Part shown: positions 1 through 8,791 of the stretch, piece after piece | Position numbering within the stretch: position 1 is the stretch's first letter | Layout of the letters: every line of letters starts with the position of its first letter | Assembly: GCF_003595195.1 (NCBI RefSeq) | Contig: NZ_CP032418.1 | Coordinates: forward strand, 880,501-944,500 | Origin: Paenisporosarcina cavernae | GTDB lineage: Bacteria; Bacillota; Bacilli; Bacillales_A; Planococcaceae | DNA: 64,000 nt | Reading direction: 5' to 3' | Translations under genes and position numbers: made by a program | The notes under the pieces: model-generated | Told to the model about the DNA's origin: nothing | Database searches by the model: none | What the model saw: only the letters and a program-made list of their open reading frames with translations

Positions 1-323
1 CTGTTCAGCCAACTCCAACTGTCCAGCCTTCTAGAAAAGTTCGCCGTAAAACATACACAAAAGGAGAAGCTATTCTTTTTACAGCTTTTATCACAATTGC
101 TGCGATTATGGCCGTTATTTCATTATCCATGCAAGCGCAGATACATTCTGCCACTCAAGAAATACAAGCTATTGAACAAAGCGTAGCCGAAACACAAAAA
201 CAAAATACAGATTTGTCCATTCAAGTGAGTGAGCTTTCCACCTACGAACGTATTTGGGAGAAGGCACAAGCACTAGGTCTTACGTTAAATGAGAAAAATG
301 TGAAAGTAGTACCTGGACAATGA
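1..323 (+). CDS. ftsL: Cell division protein FtsL, 5' end cut off by the window
   Basis: Partial gene: the frame is open from base 3 and the start lies before the window, leaving about 106 C-terminal residues. They show a basic cytoplasmic stretch (PSRKVRRKTYTKGE), one membrane segment (about ILFTAFITIAAIMAVISL) and then an extracytoplasmic coiled-coil region ending in ALGLTLNEKNVKVV, a typical FtsL tail. FtsL is a bitopic divisome protein that pairs with DivIC and DivIB to recruit and activate the septal synthase. The stop overlaps the pbpB start (ATGA), the usual ftsL-pbpB arrangement. An in-frame ATG at 108 falls inside the membrane helix and cannot be the true start. Identity rests on topology and position more than on sequence, since FtsL diverges quickly. 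Confidence 0.9.
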   Translation, partial: VQPTPTVQPSRKVRRKTYTKGEAILFTAFITIAAIMAVISLSMQAQIHSATQEIQAIEQSVAETQKQNTDLSIQVSELSTYERIWEKAQALGLTLNEKNVKVVPGQ

Positions 324-2533
324 AAAAGAAATTTCGATTTCAATGGGGAGCCTTTCTGATGTTTGTTTTTTATGGAGGGCTCTTTTTTCTATTATTGTCA
401 CGGATGATTTTTATCCAAGCCACAGGAGAAGCGGACGGACAGGCACTTGCTGCAACGGCAGAGTCCAAGTATGAACGCGAACAAGTGTTAACTGCAAGTC
501 GAGGAATGATTTTAGATCGAAATGGGGAAGTCATTGCAAAGGACACCTTAAGTTACAAGCTCATTGCTGTTCTAAGCCCGAAAGCAACAACTAATCCGGA
601 GCATCCTCGTCATGTGAATGATAGTGAGAAGACTGCAGAAGTGTTGGCGAATTATCTTGATTTACCGCAGGAAAAAATTCTCTCTATTTTATCAAAAGAA
701 AAAGCATATCAAGTGGAATTTGGAAAAGCAGGTAGAGATATTAATCATGAATTAATGTCAAAGATCAAAGCAGAAAATCTTCCTGGTATTGTTTTTGAAC
801 GAGATTTGAAGCGTTTTTATCCGAACGGAGCCTTTGCTTCTCACTTAATTGGGTTTGCTCAAAAGCAAGAGATGGAAGATGGTTCTGTCAAAACAATCGG
901 AAAAATGGGGCTTGAATATACGTATGACAAACAGTTAACAGGTATTAACGGAAAAATTCGATATAGTAGCGATATTTGGGGATATTTATTACCAAATTCA
1001 AAAGAGCAAATAGAGCCAGCGCAGGATGGGTTTAATATCGAGCTAACGATTGATAAAACAATTCAAAGCTTTTTAGATGATGCGATGACTCGCGTGGAAA
1101 AAGAATATACACCAGAAAAAATGATGGCAGTCATTGCTGATCCGAAGACTGGTAAAATTCTTGCCATGTCTCAGCGACCAACATTCGATCCAGAAACTCG
1201 GGAAGGGCTAAGCGACAACTGGTTAAATGAGAATGTGGAACAAACGATTGAACCCGGATCCACGATGAAGACGTTTACAGTTGCATCCGCAATGGAAGAA
1301 GGCAAATGGGCACCGAACGATTGGTATAAATCAGGTTCTTACAAACTCTTAGTCAATACAGTACGTGATCATAACCAAGTAGGTTGGGGGAATATCACGT
1401 TTTTAGAAGGGTTTCAACGATCTTCAAATGTTGCGATGGCCTATTTGTTAGAACGACTTGGTGACAAAACATTTTTGGAGTACTTAGAGAAATTTGGTTT
1501 TGGACACAAAACAGGAATCGACTTACCGGGTGAGGCGACAGGGAAAATTATTAGCAAATACCCGTTTGATCGTCTCGTATCTACTTTTGGACAAGGGTCT
1601 ACTGTGACGGTGATGCAGTTAATTCAAGCGGAAACCGCAATTGCAACAGATGGTACGATGAAACGTCCGTATGTCATCGAACAAATAGTCAATCCGAACA
1701 CAAAAGAAATCGTCAAAGATTCCAAGCCCAAAGAAGTAGGATCACCCATTTCAGCCGAGACTGCAAAAAAGATGCGCGAGTTGTTAGCATCAACTGTAAC
1801 GGCGGAACATGGAACAGCTAAGTCTTATGCACTTTCAGACTATACTGTTGCCGGAAAGACCGGAACCGCACAGATTCCAAATGAGTATGGGAGATATGAA
1901 TATGGTCCTGAAAATTATCTTTATTCCTTTTTAGGGATGGCTCCAGCAGAGGATCCTCAATTAATTGTGTATGTAGCTGTTCAAAAACCAAAGCTTCCTG
2001 CAACAGAACTTGGTTCAGCACCAGTTTCCAAAGTATTTAAATCCGTTGTAGATAATAGTTTGAAATACTTGAATATCAAGCCTGAAAAGGTAGTCGCAAC
2101 GCCTTCTATTGAAATGGAAAATTACAAAGGGAAAGAAGTAGGGGCTGTTCAAAGTTCTTTATTAGCGAACAAAATGCAAGTTGTAGTGATTGGGAATGGT
2201 AAATCCATTTCAGCTCAATATCCAGAATCAGGCTCTTCTCTATTAAATGGAAATCTTGTGCTACTTCAAACAGATGGAGATGTGACGATTCCTGACTTTA
2301 CAGGTTGGTCTAAAAAAGAATTGATGGCGTATGCTAGTTTATCGAAACTTTCTATTGAATTTAATGGAAGTGGATTTGCGACATCCCAAAGTGTATCAAA
2401 AGGTACCATTATGAAGACAGAGACACCTCTTGTAGTGACATTGAGAAGTCCAGAAGAGCGACTTTCCGAACAACCAATTACAGAAAAAGAATCATCGGAA
2501 GAACAAGTCGTAGATACAGAAACAAGTGATTAA
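320..2533 (+). CDS. pbpB: Septal penicillin-binding protein 2B (class B transpeptidase)
   Basis: A 737-residue class B PBP that cross-links septal peptidoglycan outside the membrane. It has a short cytoplasmic N-terminus, one membrane anchor (about residues 11-29), a dimerisation domain and a transpeptidase domain. The transpeptidase motifs are the STMK nucleophile box in EPGSTMKTF (Ser about 314), SSN in RSSNVAM (about 368-370) and KTG in VAGKTGTAQ (about 512). Two PASTA domains fill the C-terminus (from about residue 595), followed by a Glu/Ser-rich tail. It is translationally coupled to ftsL by an ATGA overlap. The partner SEDS glycosyltransferase would be FtsW, which is not in this window; the SEDS gene at 6897 is the SpoVE type. 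Its length and order match the Bacillus PBP2B locus. Confidence 0.95.
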   Translation: MKKKFRFQWGAFLMFVFYGGLFFLLLSRMIFIQATGEADGQALAATAESKYEREQVLTASRGMILDRNGEVIAKDTLSYKLIAVLSPKATTNPEHPRHVNDSEKTAEVLANYLDLPQEKILSILSKEKAYQVEFGKAGRDINHELMSKIKAENLPGIVFERDLKRFYPNGAFASHLIGFAQKQEMEDGSVKTIGKMGLEYTYDKQLTGINGKIRYSSDIWGYLLPNSKEQIEPAQDGFNIELTIDKTIQSFLDDAMTRVEKEYTPEKMMAVIADPKTGKILAMSQRPTFDPETREGLSDNWLNENVEQTIEPGSTMKTFTVASAMEEGKWAPNDWYKSGSYKLLVNTVRDHNQVGWGNITFLEGFQRSSNVAMAYLLERLGDKTFLEYLEKFGFGHKTGIDLPGEATGKIISKYPFDRLVSTFGQGSTVTVMQLIQAETAIATDGTMKRPYVIEQIVNPNTKEIVKDSKPKEVGSPISAETAKKMRELLASTVTAEHGTAKSYALSDYTVAGKTGTAQIPNEYGRYEYGPENYLYSFLGMAPAEDPQLIVYVAVQKPKLPATELGSAPVSKVFKSVVDNSLKYLNIKPEKVVATPSIEMENYKGKEVGAVQSSLLANKMQVVVIGNGKSISAQYPESGSSLLNGNLVLLQTDGDVTIPDFTGWSKKELMAYASLSKLSIEFNGSGFATSQSVSKGTIMKTETPLVVTLRSPEERLSEQPITEKESSEEQVVDTETSD

Positions 2534-2538
2534 GTGGA

Positions 2539-2565
2539 ATAGGCATACAGACCAACTCATAAATT
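2539..2565 (+). promoter_or_regulatory. Candidate sigma-E promoter for spoVD
   Basis: The 54-bp gap between pbpB and spoVD holds GAATA (2537-2541) and CATAAATT (2558-2565), about 14 bp apart allowing for the full -35 element. CATAAATT differs from the sigma-E -10 consensus CATACANT at one position. In B. subtilis spoVD is expressed from a mother-cell promoter in the same place. Transcription would begin just before the AAGGTG ribosome binding site. The match is modest and the -35 is weak. Confidence 0.3.
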
Positions 2566-2587
2566 GTTAAAAACAAGGTGTGAGAAT

Positions 2588-4504
2588 TTGAGGTCCCGTA
2601 TGCCTATTATTGCGAGAAAACGATTACGATTTATTGTCGTACTTTTTCTTTTGTTATTTATGTCTGTAACGATCCGTCAAGGCTATGTCCAGATAACGAA
2701 ACATCAGGAATTAAAAGAAAAAGCGTTAGAAAACTGGGACAGAACACTACCGTTTAAAGAAGCGAGAGGCAAAATTGTTGATCGGAATGGGAGACTAATC
2801 GTCGGAAATACATTAGCCCCTTCTCTTTATTTTATGCCTGCTCAAAACAGTGATATTGAAAATGTAGCGGAGAAGCTGTCGCCTATTTTACAAGTAGACA
2901 AAAAGAAATTACACGATCAATTATCGAAAAGAACATTTCTTATCACGATCGCACCAGAGGGAAAGCATTTAACACTTCAACAAGTAAAAGAAGTGCATCA
3001 ACTTCAATTGCCCGGTGTTTACGCAGGTGTGGATATGATTCGTTATTATCCATACGAACAAATGCTAGCACGTCTACTCGGATTTACAGGGTATGATGGA
3101 GAAGGTTTAGCGGGATTAGAATATCAATACAATGACTATCTCTCTTCCACTTCAAGTAGTCTTCGTTTAGTGACGGATGCAAAAGGTCAGTCACTGCCAC
3201 ACGAAAATGATCGTTGGAAAACAGGAACAGAAGGCGCTAACTTACAGCTTACCATCGATTTAGCGATACAAAAGGTAGTAGAACGAGAACTGTCTCAGGC
3301 GATGGAATATTATGATGCCGAGCAAGCATTAGCACTCGTTGCGGATCCAAACAACGGAGAGATATTAGCCTTATCATCTTTTCCAAGTTTTGATCCACTT
3401 TCCTATCAAAGTGTCTCTCCCTCCATTTATAATCAAAATTTGCCTGCGACGATGACATTTGAACCGGGCTCTACCTTTAAAATCATTACGCTTGCCGCAG
3501 CGTTAGAAGAAAAAAAGGTAAATTTGCAAAAAGAACATTTCTATGACCCTGGTTACGCAATAGTTGAAGGCGCTCGATTAAAGTGTTGGAAAAGAGAAGG
3601 CCATAAAGATCAGACATTCTTGGAAGTAGTCGAGAATTCTTGTAACCCTGGCTTTATCGAATTAGGTCGTCGAGTGGGACCAACTAAATTACAACAATAC
3701 ATTCGCGCTTTCGGGTTTGGAGAAAAAACAAATGCTGGAATTGCTGGTGAATCGAAAGGAATACTTTTTTCAGGAGACCGGTATGGTCCAGTGGAGCATG
3801 CTACTACTTCTTTTGGCCAAGGAATCTCTGTCACAGCACTTCAACAAGTGCAAGCTGTTTCAGCGGCGATTAATGGGGGTAAACTGTATCGTCCTTCGAT
3901 CGTAAAACAAGTTCTCGACAACAATAGTGGCGATAACTTGTTACAAAAAAAATCACCTTTTATTCGCCAAGTCATCTCGGAGGAAACGTCAAAGGAGGTA
4001 AGAGAAGCGTTAGAAAGCGTGGTGGCCGTTGGCTCAGGTAGAAATGCCTTTCGTGAGAATTTACGTATTGGTGGTAAAACTGGAACGGCTCAAAAAGTCA
4101 TTAACGGAAAATATGCAGAGGATGCATTTATCGTATCGTTCATGGGCTTTGCACCAATTACAAAACCGCAAGTGGTGGTGTACGTTGCCATTGACCATCC
4201 AAAGGTTGGCATGCAGTTTGGAGGCGTTGTAGCTGCACCAATTGTTGGAAGAATCATGGAAGACATCGCGCCGATTCTTCCAATTGATCCTCAGAAAGGA
4301 CAATTGGAGAAAGAATACAGATGGGGCGACGAATTGGTGAAAGAAGTGCCTTCATTAGAAGGTCAATTGAAAGAATCGGTCTTAGAATTACAGGAACCAT
4401 TTAAAATTGAATGGCATGGTACTGGATCCACCATTATTTCTCAATTACCAAAAGCAGGAGTAAAACTTCCCCTCGGAGGTACGATTCACTTATACTTACA
4501 ATAA
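2588..4504 (+). CDS. spoVD: Sporulation-specific penicillin-binding protein SpoVD
   Basis: Class B PBP that makes spore cortex peptidoglycan in the space between the two forespore membranes. It has one N-terminal membrane anchor, the nucleophile box in EPGSTFKI (Ser 295 from this start), SCN in ENSCNPGF, KTG in IGGKTGTAQ and a single C-terminal PASTA-like domain. Two cysteines at 333 and 352 keep the 19-residue spacing of the B. subtilis pair Cys332/Cys351, whose disulfide is reduced by StoA during sporulation. I chose TTG at 2588 because AAGGTG at 2575-2580 lies 7 nt upstream. A TTG at 2564 has no Shine-Dalgarno sequence, and ATG at 2600 is too far from it. At 638 residues it is close to the family's length (about 645). 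murE, which follows spoVD in B. subtilis, is missing. Confidence 0.92.
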   Translation: MRSRMPIIARKRLRFIVVLFLLLFMSVTIRQGYVQITKHQELKEKALENWDRTLPFKEARGKIVDRNGRLIVGNTLAPSLYFMPAQNSDIENVAEKLSPILQVDKKKLHDQLSKRTFLITIAPEGKHLTLQQVKEVHQLQLPGVYAGVDMIRYYPYEQMLARLLGFTGYDGEGLAGLEYQYNDYLSSTSSSLRLVTDAKGQSLPHENDRWKTGTEGANLQLTIDLAIQKVVERELSQAMEYYDAEQALALVADPNNGEILALSSFPSFDPLSYQSVSPSIYNQNLPATMTFEPGSTFKIITLAAALEEKKVNLQKEHFYDPGYAIVEGARLKCWKREGHKDQTFLEVVENSCNPGFIELGRRVGPTKLQQYIRAFGFGEKTNAGIAGESKGILFSGDRYGPVEHATTSFGQGISVTALQQVQAVSAAINGGKLYRPSIVKQVLDNNSGDNLLQKKSPFIRQVISEETSKEVREALESVVAVGSGRNAFRENLRIGGKTGTAQKVINGKYAEDAFIVSFMGFAPITKPQVVVYVAIDHPKVGMQFGGVVAAPIVGRIMEDIAPILPIDPQKGQLEKEYRWGDELVKEVPSLEGQLKESVLELQEPFKIEWHGTGSTIISQLPKAGVKLPLGGTIHLYLQ

Positions 4505-4545
4505 CCACAGTAATTTACTAGTCTATACATAAAAGGAGTTTCACT

Positions 4546-5517
4546 ATGTCACTTTTAACAACGATTACAATCATTGGAGTAGCATTCTTACTAACGGTTG
4601 CGCTTACACCGATTTTAATCCCTTTATTAAAACGCATGAACTTTGGTCAAAGTATACGAGAAGAAGGTCTAAAATCTCATTATAAAAAAGCTGGAACACC
4701 TACGATGGGTGCGATTGGATTTATCATTGCCATTGTTTTATCGACGATTGTCCTTTCTAGTTACCTGAACTTATTAACCACTCCAATCATAGTCTTACTG
4801 ATTGTTTTCGTCGGATTTGGATTAATCGGATTTTTAGACGACTTTATTAAAGTCGTTTTAAAGAGGAATCTCGGGTTAACATCCAAACAAAAATTGGTAG
4901 GACAAATTTTCATCTCCATTATTGCTTATTTCTTGATTCAAAAAGGACCTATCGACACTACCCTTGTCATCCCGTTTACTGAATGGGAATTGCCACTTGG
5001 ACTGTTGTATGTTGTCTTTCTTGTCTTTTGGTTAGTTGGTTTTTCCAACGCAACAAATTTAACAGATGGTGTTGATGGATTGCTTTCTGGTACGGCATCT
5101 ATTGCATTCTCTGCTTTTGGTGTACTAGCACTTGTCAACAGTCAAGAAGATTTAGCGATTTTTGCATTTTCCGTCACGGGCGCACTATTGGGTTTCTTAC
5201 TATTTAACATTAATCCTGCAAAAGTGTTCATGGGGGATACAGGATCTCTTGCAATAGGTGGAGCACTTGCGATGCTATCTATTTTAGTAAAACAAGAACT
5301 ATTATTATTACTCATCGGAATAGTATTTGTCGTAGAAACACTTTCTGTTATTTTGCAGGTAATTAGTTTCAAAACAACAGGTAAACGAATCTTTAAAATC
5401 AGTCCTATTCATCATCATTTCGAATATTCTGGTTGGTCAGAGTGGAAAATTGTTGTGGTCTTTTGGCTGACGGCATTAGTAGCTGCGATTATCGCGATTT
5501 TGCCGGAGGTGATTTGA
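4546..5517 (+). CDS. mraY: Phospho-MurNAc-pentapeptide translocase MraY
   Basis: Integral membrane enzyme that transfers phospho-MurNAc-pentapeptide from UDP to undecaprenyl phosphate, giving lipid I. At 323 residues with about ten membrane helices it fits the family. Signature loops are visible: FLDDFIKV near residue 96, [12 protein letters not shown] near 168-179, FMGDTGSLA near 229 and the triple-His loop SPIHHHFE near 288. AAAGGAG precedes the ATG. Its TGA shares one base with the murD start, so the pair is translationally coupled. It follows spoVD directly because murE is absent here. Confidence 0.97.
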   Translation: MSLLTTITIIGVAFLLTVALTPILIPLLKRMNFGQSIREEGLKSHYKKAGTPTMGAIGFIIAIVLSTIVLSSYLNLLTTPIIVLLIVFVGFGLIGFLDDFIKVVLKRNLGLTSKQKLVGQIFISIIAYFLIQKGPIDTTLVIPFTEWELPLGLLYVVFLVFWLVGFSNATNLTDGVDGLLSGTASIAFSAFGVLALVNSQEDLAIFAFSVTGALLGFLLFNINPAKVFMGDTGSLAIGGALAMLSILVKQELLLLLIGIVFVVETLSVILQVISFKTTGKRIFKISPIHHHFEYSGWSEWKIVVVFWLTALVAAIIAILPEVI

Positions 5518-6893
5518 TGAAACACGTAGCAGAGTTAGAAGGAAAAAAAGTATTAGTATTGGGTCTTGCTAAAAGTGGAGTGGCAGCCGCCGAAATTCTT
5601 CATGAACTTGGAGCTTATGTAACTGTGAATGATGCAAAGCCTTTTGAAGAGAATATTGAAGCTCGTAAATTATTGGAAAAAGGAATTACAGTGATTTGCG
5701 GTCATCACCCAGCAGATTTACTCGATAATGGCTTTCAATTAGTGGTGAAAAACCCTGGTATTCCCTATCAAAACACGATTATACAACAGGCAATTTCTCG
5801 AGAAATCCCGATTTGGACAGAAATTGAACTTGCTTTCCGTATTAGTGAAGCTAATTTTATTGGTATTACAGGTTCGAATGGTAAAACAACGACCACGACT
5901 TTGTTATTCCATATCTTAAATCAAGCAAATAAGCATCCTTTAATTGCGGGGAATATTGGGACTGTTGCATCTTCTGTCGCAAAAGATGCGTCTAAAGAGA
6001 ATGTCATCGTGACGGAGCTTTCTTCTTTTCAGTTAATGGGAATTGAAACGTTTGCGCCAAAAATTGCTATTTGGACGAATATTTATGAAGCACATCTCGA
6101 TTATCATCAATCAATGGAAGAATATGTGGAAGCGAAATTTGCTGTCACTAGAAACCAAATAGAGACGGATTATGTTATTTATAATGCGGACCAAGAAACA
6201 ATCGTGACAAAAATAAATCAGTCGAAGGCGATACCAGTTCCTTTTTCTTTAAAGAATGAGCAGCCAAATGGCATTTGGGCAGATGAAGAAAATGTGTATT
6301 GGAAAAATGAGTTCTTTATGGAACGCTCAAAAATCGCTCTTCCTGGTGATCATAATATGGAAAACGTCCTATCTGCTATCGCAGCAGCTATGTTGCTAGA
6401 ATGCGAAGAAGAGAAGATTAAACATGTACTTGGTTCATTTACAGGAGTGAAACATCGAACTCAATTTGTTCGGGAATGGCGAAAACGTCGAATTTATAAT
6501 GATTCAAAAGCAACAAATACATTGGCGACTCGAAGTGCACTTCGCGCATTCCATCGTCCCACGATTTTAATTGCGGGTGGTTTGGATCGGCAGCATTCGT
6601 TTGATGAACTTACCGATTCTCTCCAACATGTAAAAGCACTTTTATGTTTTGGTGAAACAAAAGAAAGATTAGCTGATTTTGGGAAGTTGCATCAAATTCC
6701 CACAGTTAAAATGGTGGAAAATGTGCAAGAAGCCGTCAAAGAAGCGGCTGCAATGTCAACAGAAGAAGATGTTATTTTACTATCACCAGCTTGTGCTAGC
6801 TGGGATCAGTATCCGAACTTTGAATTGCGTGGAGATGACTTTATTGATGCGGTAATGAAACTTTCGGATGAGGAAGCTATCGAAGGGATGTAA
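5517..6893 (+). CDS. murD: UDP-MurNAc-L-alanine--D-glutamate ligase MurD
   Basis: Cytosolic ATP-dependent ligase adding D-glutamate to UDP-MurNAc-L-Ala. The 458 residues show the N-terminal nucleotide-recognition fold (VLGLAKSGVAAAE), the P-loop GITGSNGKTTTTTL at about residues 115-128, LSSFQL, the NIYEAHLDYH region, and the C-terminal domain with YNDSKATN and LLSPACASWDQY. The frame is open further upstream into mraY, but GGAGG at 5505-5509 sits 7 nt before ATG 5517, and [21 protein letters not shown] is the family's usual N-terminus. The ATG overlaps the mraY stop by one base. Confidence 0.97.
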   Translation: MKHVAELEGKKVLVLGLAKSGVAAAEILHELGAYVTVNDAKPFEENIEARKLLEKGITVICGHHPADLLDNGFQLVVKNPGIPYQNTIIQQAISREIPIWTEIELAFRISEANFIGITGSNGKTTTTTLLFHILNQANKHPLIAGNIGTVASSVAKDASKENVIVTELSSFQLMGIETFAPKIAIWTNIYEAHLDYHQSMEEYVEAKFAVTRNQIETDYVIYNADQETIVTKINQSKAIPVPFSLKNEQPNGIWADEENVYWKNEFFMERSKIALPGDHNMENVLSAIAAAMLLECEEEKIKHVLGSFTGVKHRTQFVREWRKRRIYNDSKATNTLATRSALRAFHRPTILIAGGLDRQHSFDELTDSLQHVKALLCFGETKERLADFGKLHQIPTVKMVENVQEAVKEAAAMSTEEDVILLSPACASWDQYPNFELRGDDFIDAVMKLSDEEAIEGM

Positions 6894-6896
6894 CTA

Positions 6897-7985
6897 CTGG
6901 AACGATCACTGAAGATACGATTATGGATAGTAGCAGGACTTTTAACAGCGGTTGGTCTTGCGTTTGTGTATTCTGCTGGGCTCTACTGGGGCTCTATTCA
7001 TTATGAAGGTTCTATGCCATTTGTGTGGAAACAGATGATATATGTTGGAATTGGAGTCACAAGTTGCTATGCAATTTCTTCTATCAAAACCCCTTTTTCT
7101 CTTACATTTTGGTTTTGGCTGTATCTTTTTTCATTAGTTGGTCTACTAGGGGTTTTCATTCCAGGAATCGGCACAACTAGAAATGGGTCTAGTAGTTGGA
7201 TTAGTTTAGCTGGATTTACGATACAACCGTCAGAATTTGTTAAAATAGCACTTCTTGGTTTCATGTCTTCCGTACTTGCTCAAACGAAAAAGTTGGAAAA
7301 ACATCATATTTGGCTGCTAGGAGTAATAGCACTTCTACCTCTCGCGCTAATTATACTGCAACCAGATTTTGGATCTGCCATGATCATTGTTTGCGGTATA
7401 GTATTTTTACTATTTATCGTGGGGTTACCTTGGAAATTTTTTCTATTAACGGGTAGCCTTTGTCTTGTTGGGATAGTAGGATTAATACTAGCAGCACCTT
7501 ATCGGTTAAAACGCCTTACTGCTTATTTAGATCCGTGGCAAGATCCATTAGGCACTGGATTCCAATCGATTCAGTCATTACTAGCTTTTGGTCCCTCTGG
7601 ACTTTTTGGTTACGGCTATGGAGATAGTCGACAAAAGTACTTGTATTTACCTGAGCCACAAAATGATTTTATCTTTGCCATTTTTTCAGAAGAAATGGGA
7701 TTGATAGGTAGTGTCGTTTTAATCGGCTTATTTTTTGCTTTCCTAGTGCAATGCTTTGTAATTGCCAATGAACAACAATCTGTTGCGAATAGTTATTTCA
7801 TTATTTCGCTGACAGCAATGATGGGTATTCAAATTTTTTTAAATCTAGCTGTTGTGGTTGGATTAGTTCCAGTGACGGGCGTTACTCTGCCATTTATCAG
7901 TTACGGTGGTAGCTCGATGATTGCGACGTGGGTCACAATCGGATTTATTCTGCAGACAATGAATCATACAACGAAAGGAGCGTAA
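6897..7985 (+). CDS. spoVE: SEDS-family cell-wall polymerase, SpoVE type, apparent CTG start
   Basis: Polytopic SEDS glycosyltransferase, the presumed partner of SpoVD in cortex synthesis. The region from SAPYRLKR-like LAAPYRLKRLTAYLDPWQ through SRQKYLYLPEPQNDFIFAI to VTGVTLPFISYGGSS matches SpoVE/FtsW closely, and the 362-residue length suits SpoVE (about 366) better than FtsW (about 400). murD stops in the same frame at 6891-6893, and no ATG, GTG or TTG occurs in frame until GTG 6966, which would cut off most of the first membrane helix. The codons from 6897 encode LERSLKIRLWIVAG and LLTAVGLAFVYSAG, a normal first helix, and AAGGG at 6883-6887 lies 9 nt before CTG 6897. The start is therefore probably CTG. 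murG and murB, which normally follow, are absent. Confidence 0.85.
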   Translation: MERSLKIRLWIVAGLLTAVGLAFVYSAGLYWGSIHYEGSMPFVWKQMIYVGIGVTSCYAISSIKTPFSLTFWFWLYLFSLVGLLGVFIPGIGTTRNGSSSWISLAGFTIQPSEFVKIALLGFMSSVLAQTKKLEKHHIWLLGVIALLPLALIILQPDFGSAMIIVCGIVFLLFIVGLPWKFFLLTGSLCLVGIVGLILAAPYRLKRLTAYLDPWQDPLGTGFQSIQSLLAFGPSGLFGYGYGDSRQKYLYLPEPQNDFIFAIFSEEMGLIGSVVLIGLFFAFLVQCFVIANEQQSVANSYFIISLTAMMGIQIFLNLAVVVGLVPVTGVTLPFISYGGSSMIATWVTIGFILQTMNHTTKGA

Positions 7986-7987
7986 AA

Positions 7988-8791
7988 ATGGAGAAAATTA
8001 TCGATATTGAAGATCGAATTCCCACCTTGAGAGAACGTAGAAAAAAAAGAACGAATCGAAAATTCACCATTTTACTGTTCCTTTTTTTGATGATTATTGT
8101 TAGCATCCTCTACTTTCAATCCTCTTACAGTAAAATTCAATCGTTCGTCGTCCAAGGAGAAGCGATTGAATCAGAAGCGTTCTATGAGCAACTATCAACC
8201 TTGAAAAAAGGACAATCCATGTGGGACTTTCGTGCATCGAAGATTGAACAATTAATTGCTAACGAAACGATCGTGCAAAAAGCTGACGTAAAACGAACAG
8301 GTTTGACGGAAGTCACCATTTCCATTACGGAATGGAAAACAAAAGGATTTGTTTTTGAAAACGACACGTATTATGCGATTTTTGAAAATGGCGAGCAAAT
8401 GGACAAGCCTTGGAATGAACCAACCTTAGAAGGTCCGATTTTAATAGGCTTTGAAAATAAGAAAACACGAAAAAAAATGGTACATGAACTAAGTGATTTG
8501 CACACGGAAGTTTATAGTTTATTGTCCGAAATCTATTGCATTCCTTCAAAAGCAGATCCTTATAAAATTAAGGTGTTTTTAAATGATGGAAATGAAGTAA
8601 GGGCTGTAATCCCTAGTTTTGCAGATAAGTTCAACTATTATCCTTCCATTCTTGCTCAAATCACACCCGATGTGAAAGGGGTCATTGATTTGGAAGTCGG
8701 CTCTTATTTCCAAACGTACGAAGAAATGTATCAACAACAAGAGGAAGGAGATCCGAAAGTTGATGAAAGTGATCAAGCGACCAGCGAATAG
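7988..8791 (+). CDS. divIB: Cell division protein DivIB/FtsQ
   Basis: Bitopic divisome protein of 267 residues. It has a basic cytoplasmic segment (RERRKKRTNRK), one membrane helix (about 28-46), then a POTRA-type domain (QSFVVQGEAIESEAFYEQL onward) and a beta domain, with an acidic tail (QQQEEGDPKVDESDQ). It acts with FtsL and DivIC outside the membrane to time septal synthesis. AAGGAG precedes ATG 7988 with normal spacing, and it starts just after the spoVE stop. In B. subtilis murG and murB lie between spoVE and divIB; here they do not. The 3' end overlaps the next gene by 29 nt. Confidence 0.92.
   Translation: MEKIIDIEDRIPTLRERRKKRTNRKFTILLFLFLMIIVSILYFQSSYSKIQSFVVQGEAIESEAFYEQLSTLKKGQSMWDFRASKIEQLIANETIVQKADVKRTGLTEVTISITEWKTKGFVFENDTYYAIFENGEQMDKPWNEPTLEGPILIGFENKKTRKKMVHELSDLHTEVYSLLSEIYCIPSKADPYKIKVFLNDGNEVRAVIPSFADKFNYYPSILAQITPDVKGVIDLEVGSYFQTYEEMYQQQEEGDPKVDESDQATSE

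Noticed and set aside
2564-2587. TTG 2564 as the spoVD start
   Set aside because: No Shine-Dalgarno sequence precedes it, it overlaps a possible -10 element, and AAGGTG fits TTG 2588 well.
6966-6968. GTG 6966 as the spoVE start
   Set aside because: It has no ribosome binding site and would remove most of the first membrane helix, which is clearly encoded upstream in the same frame.
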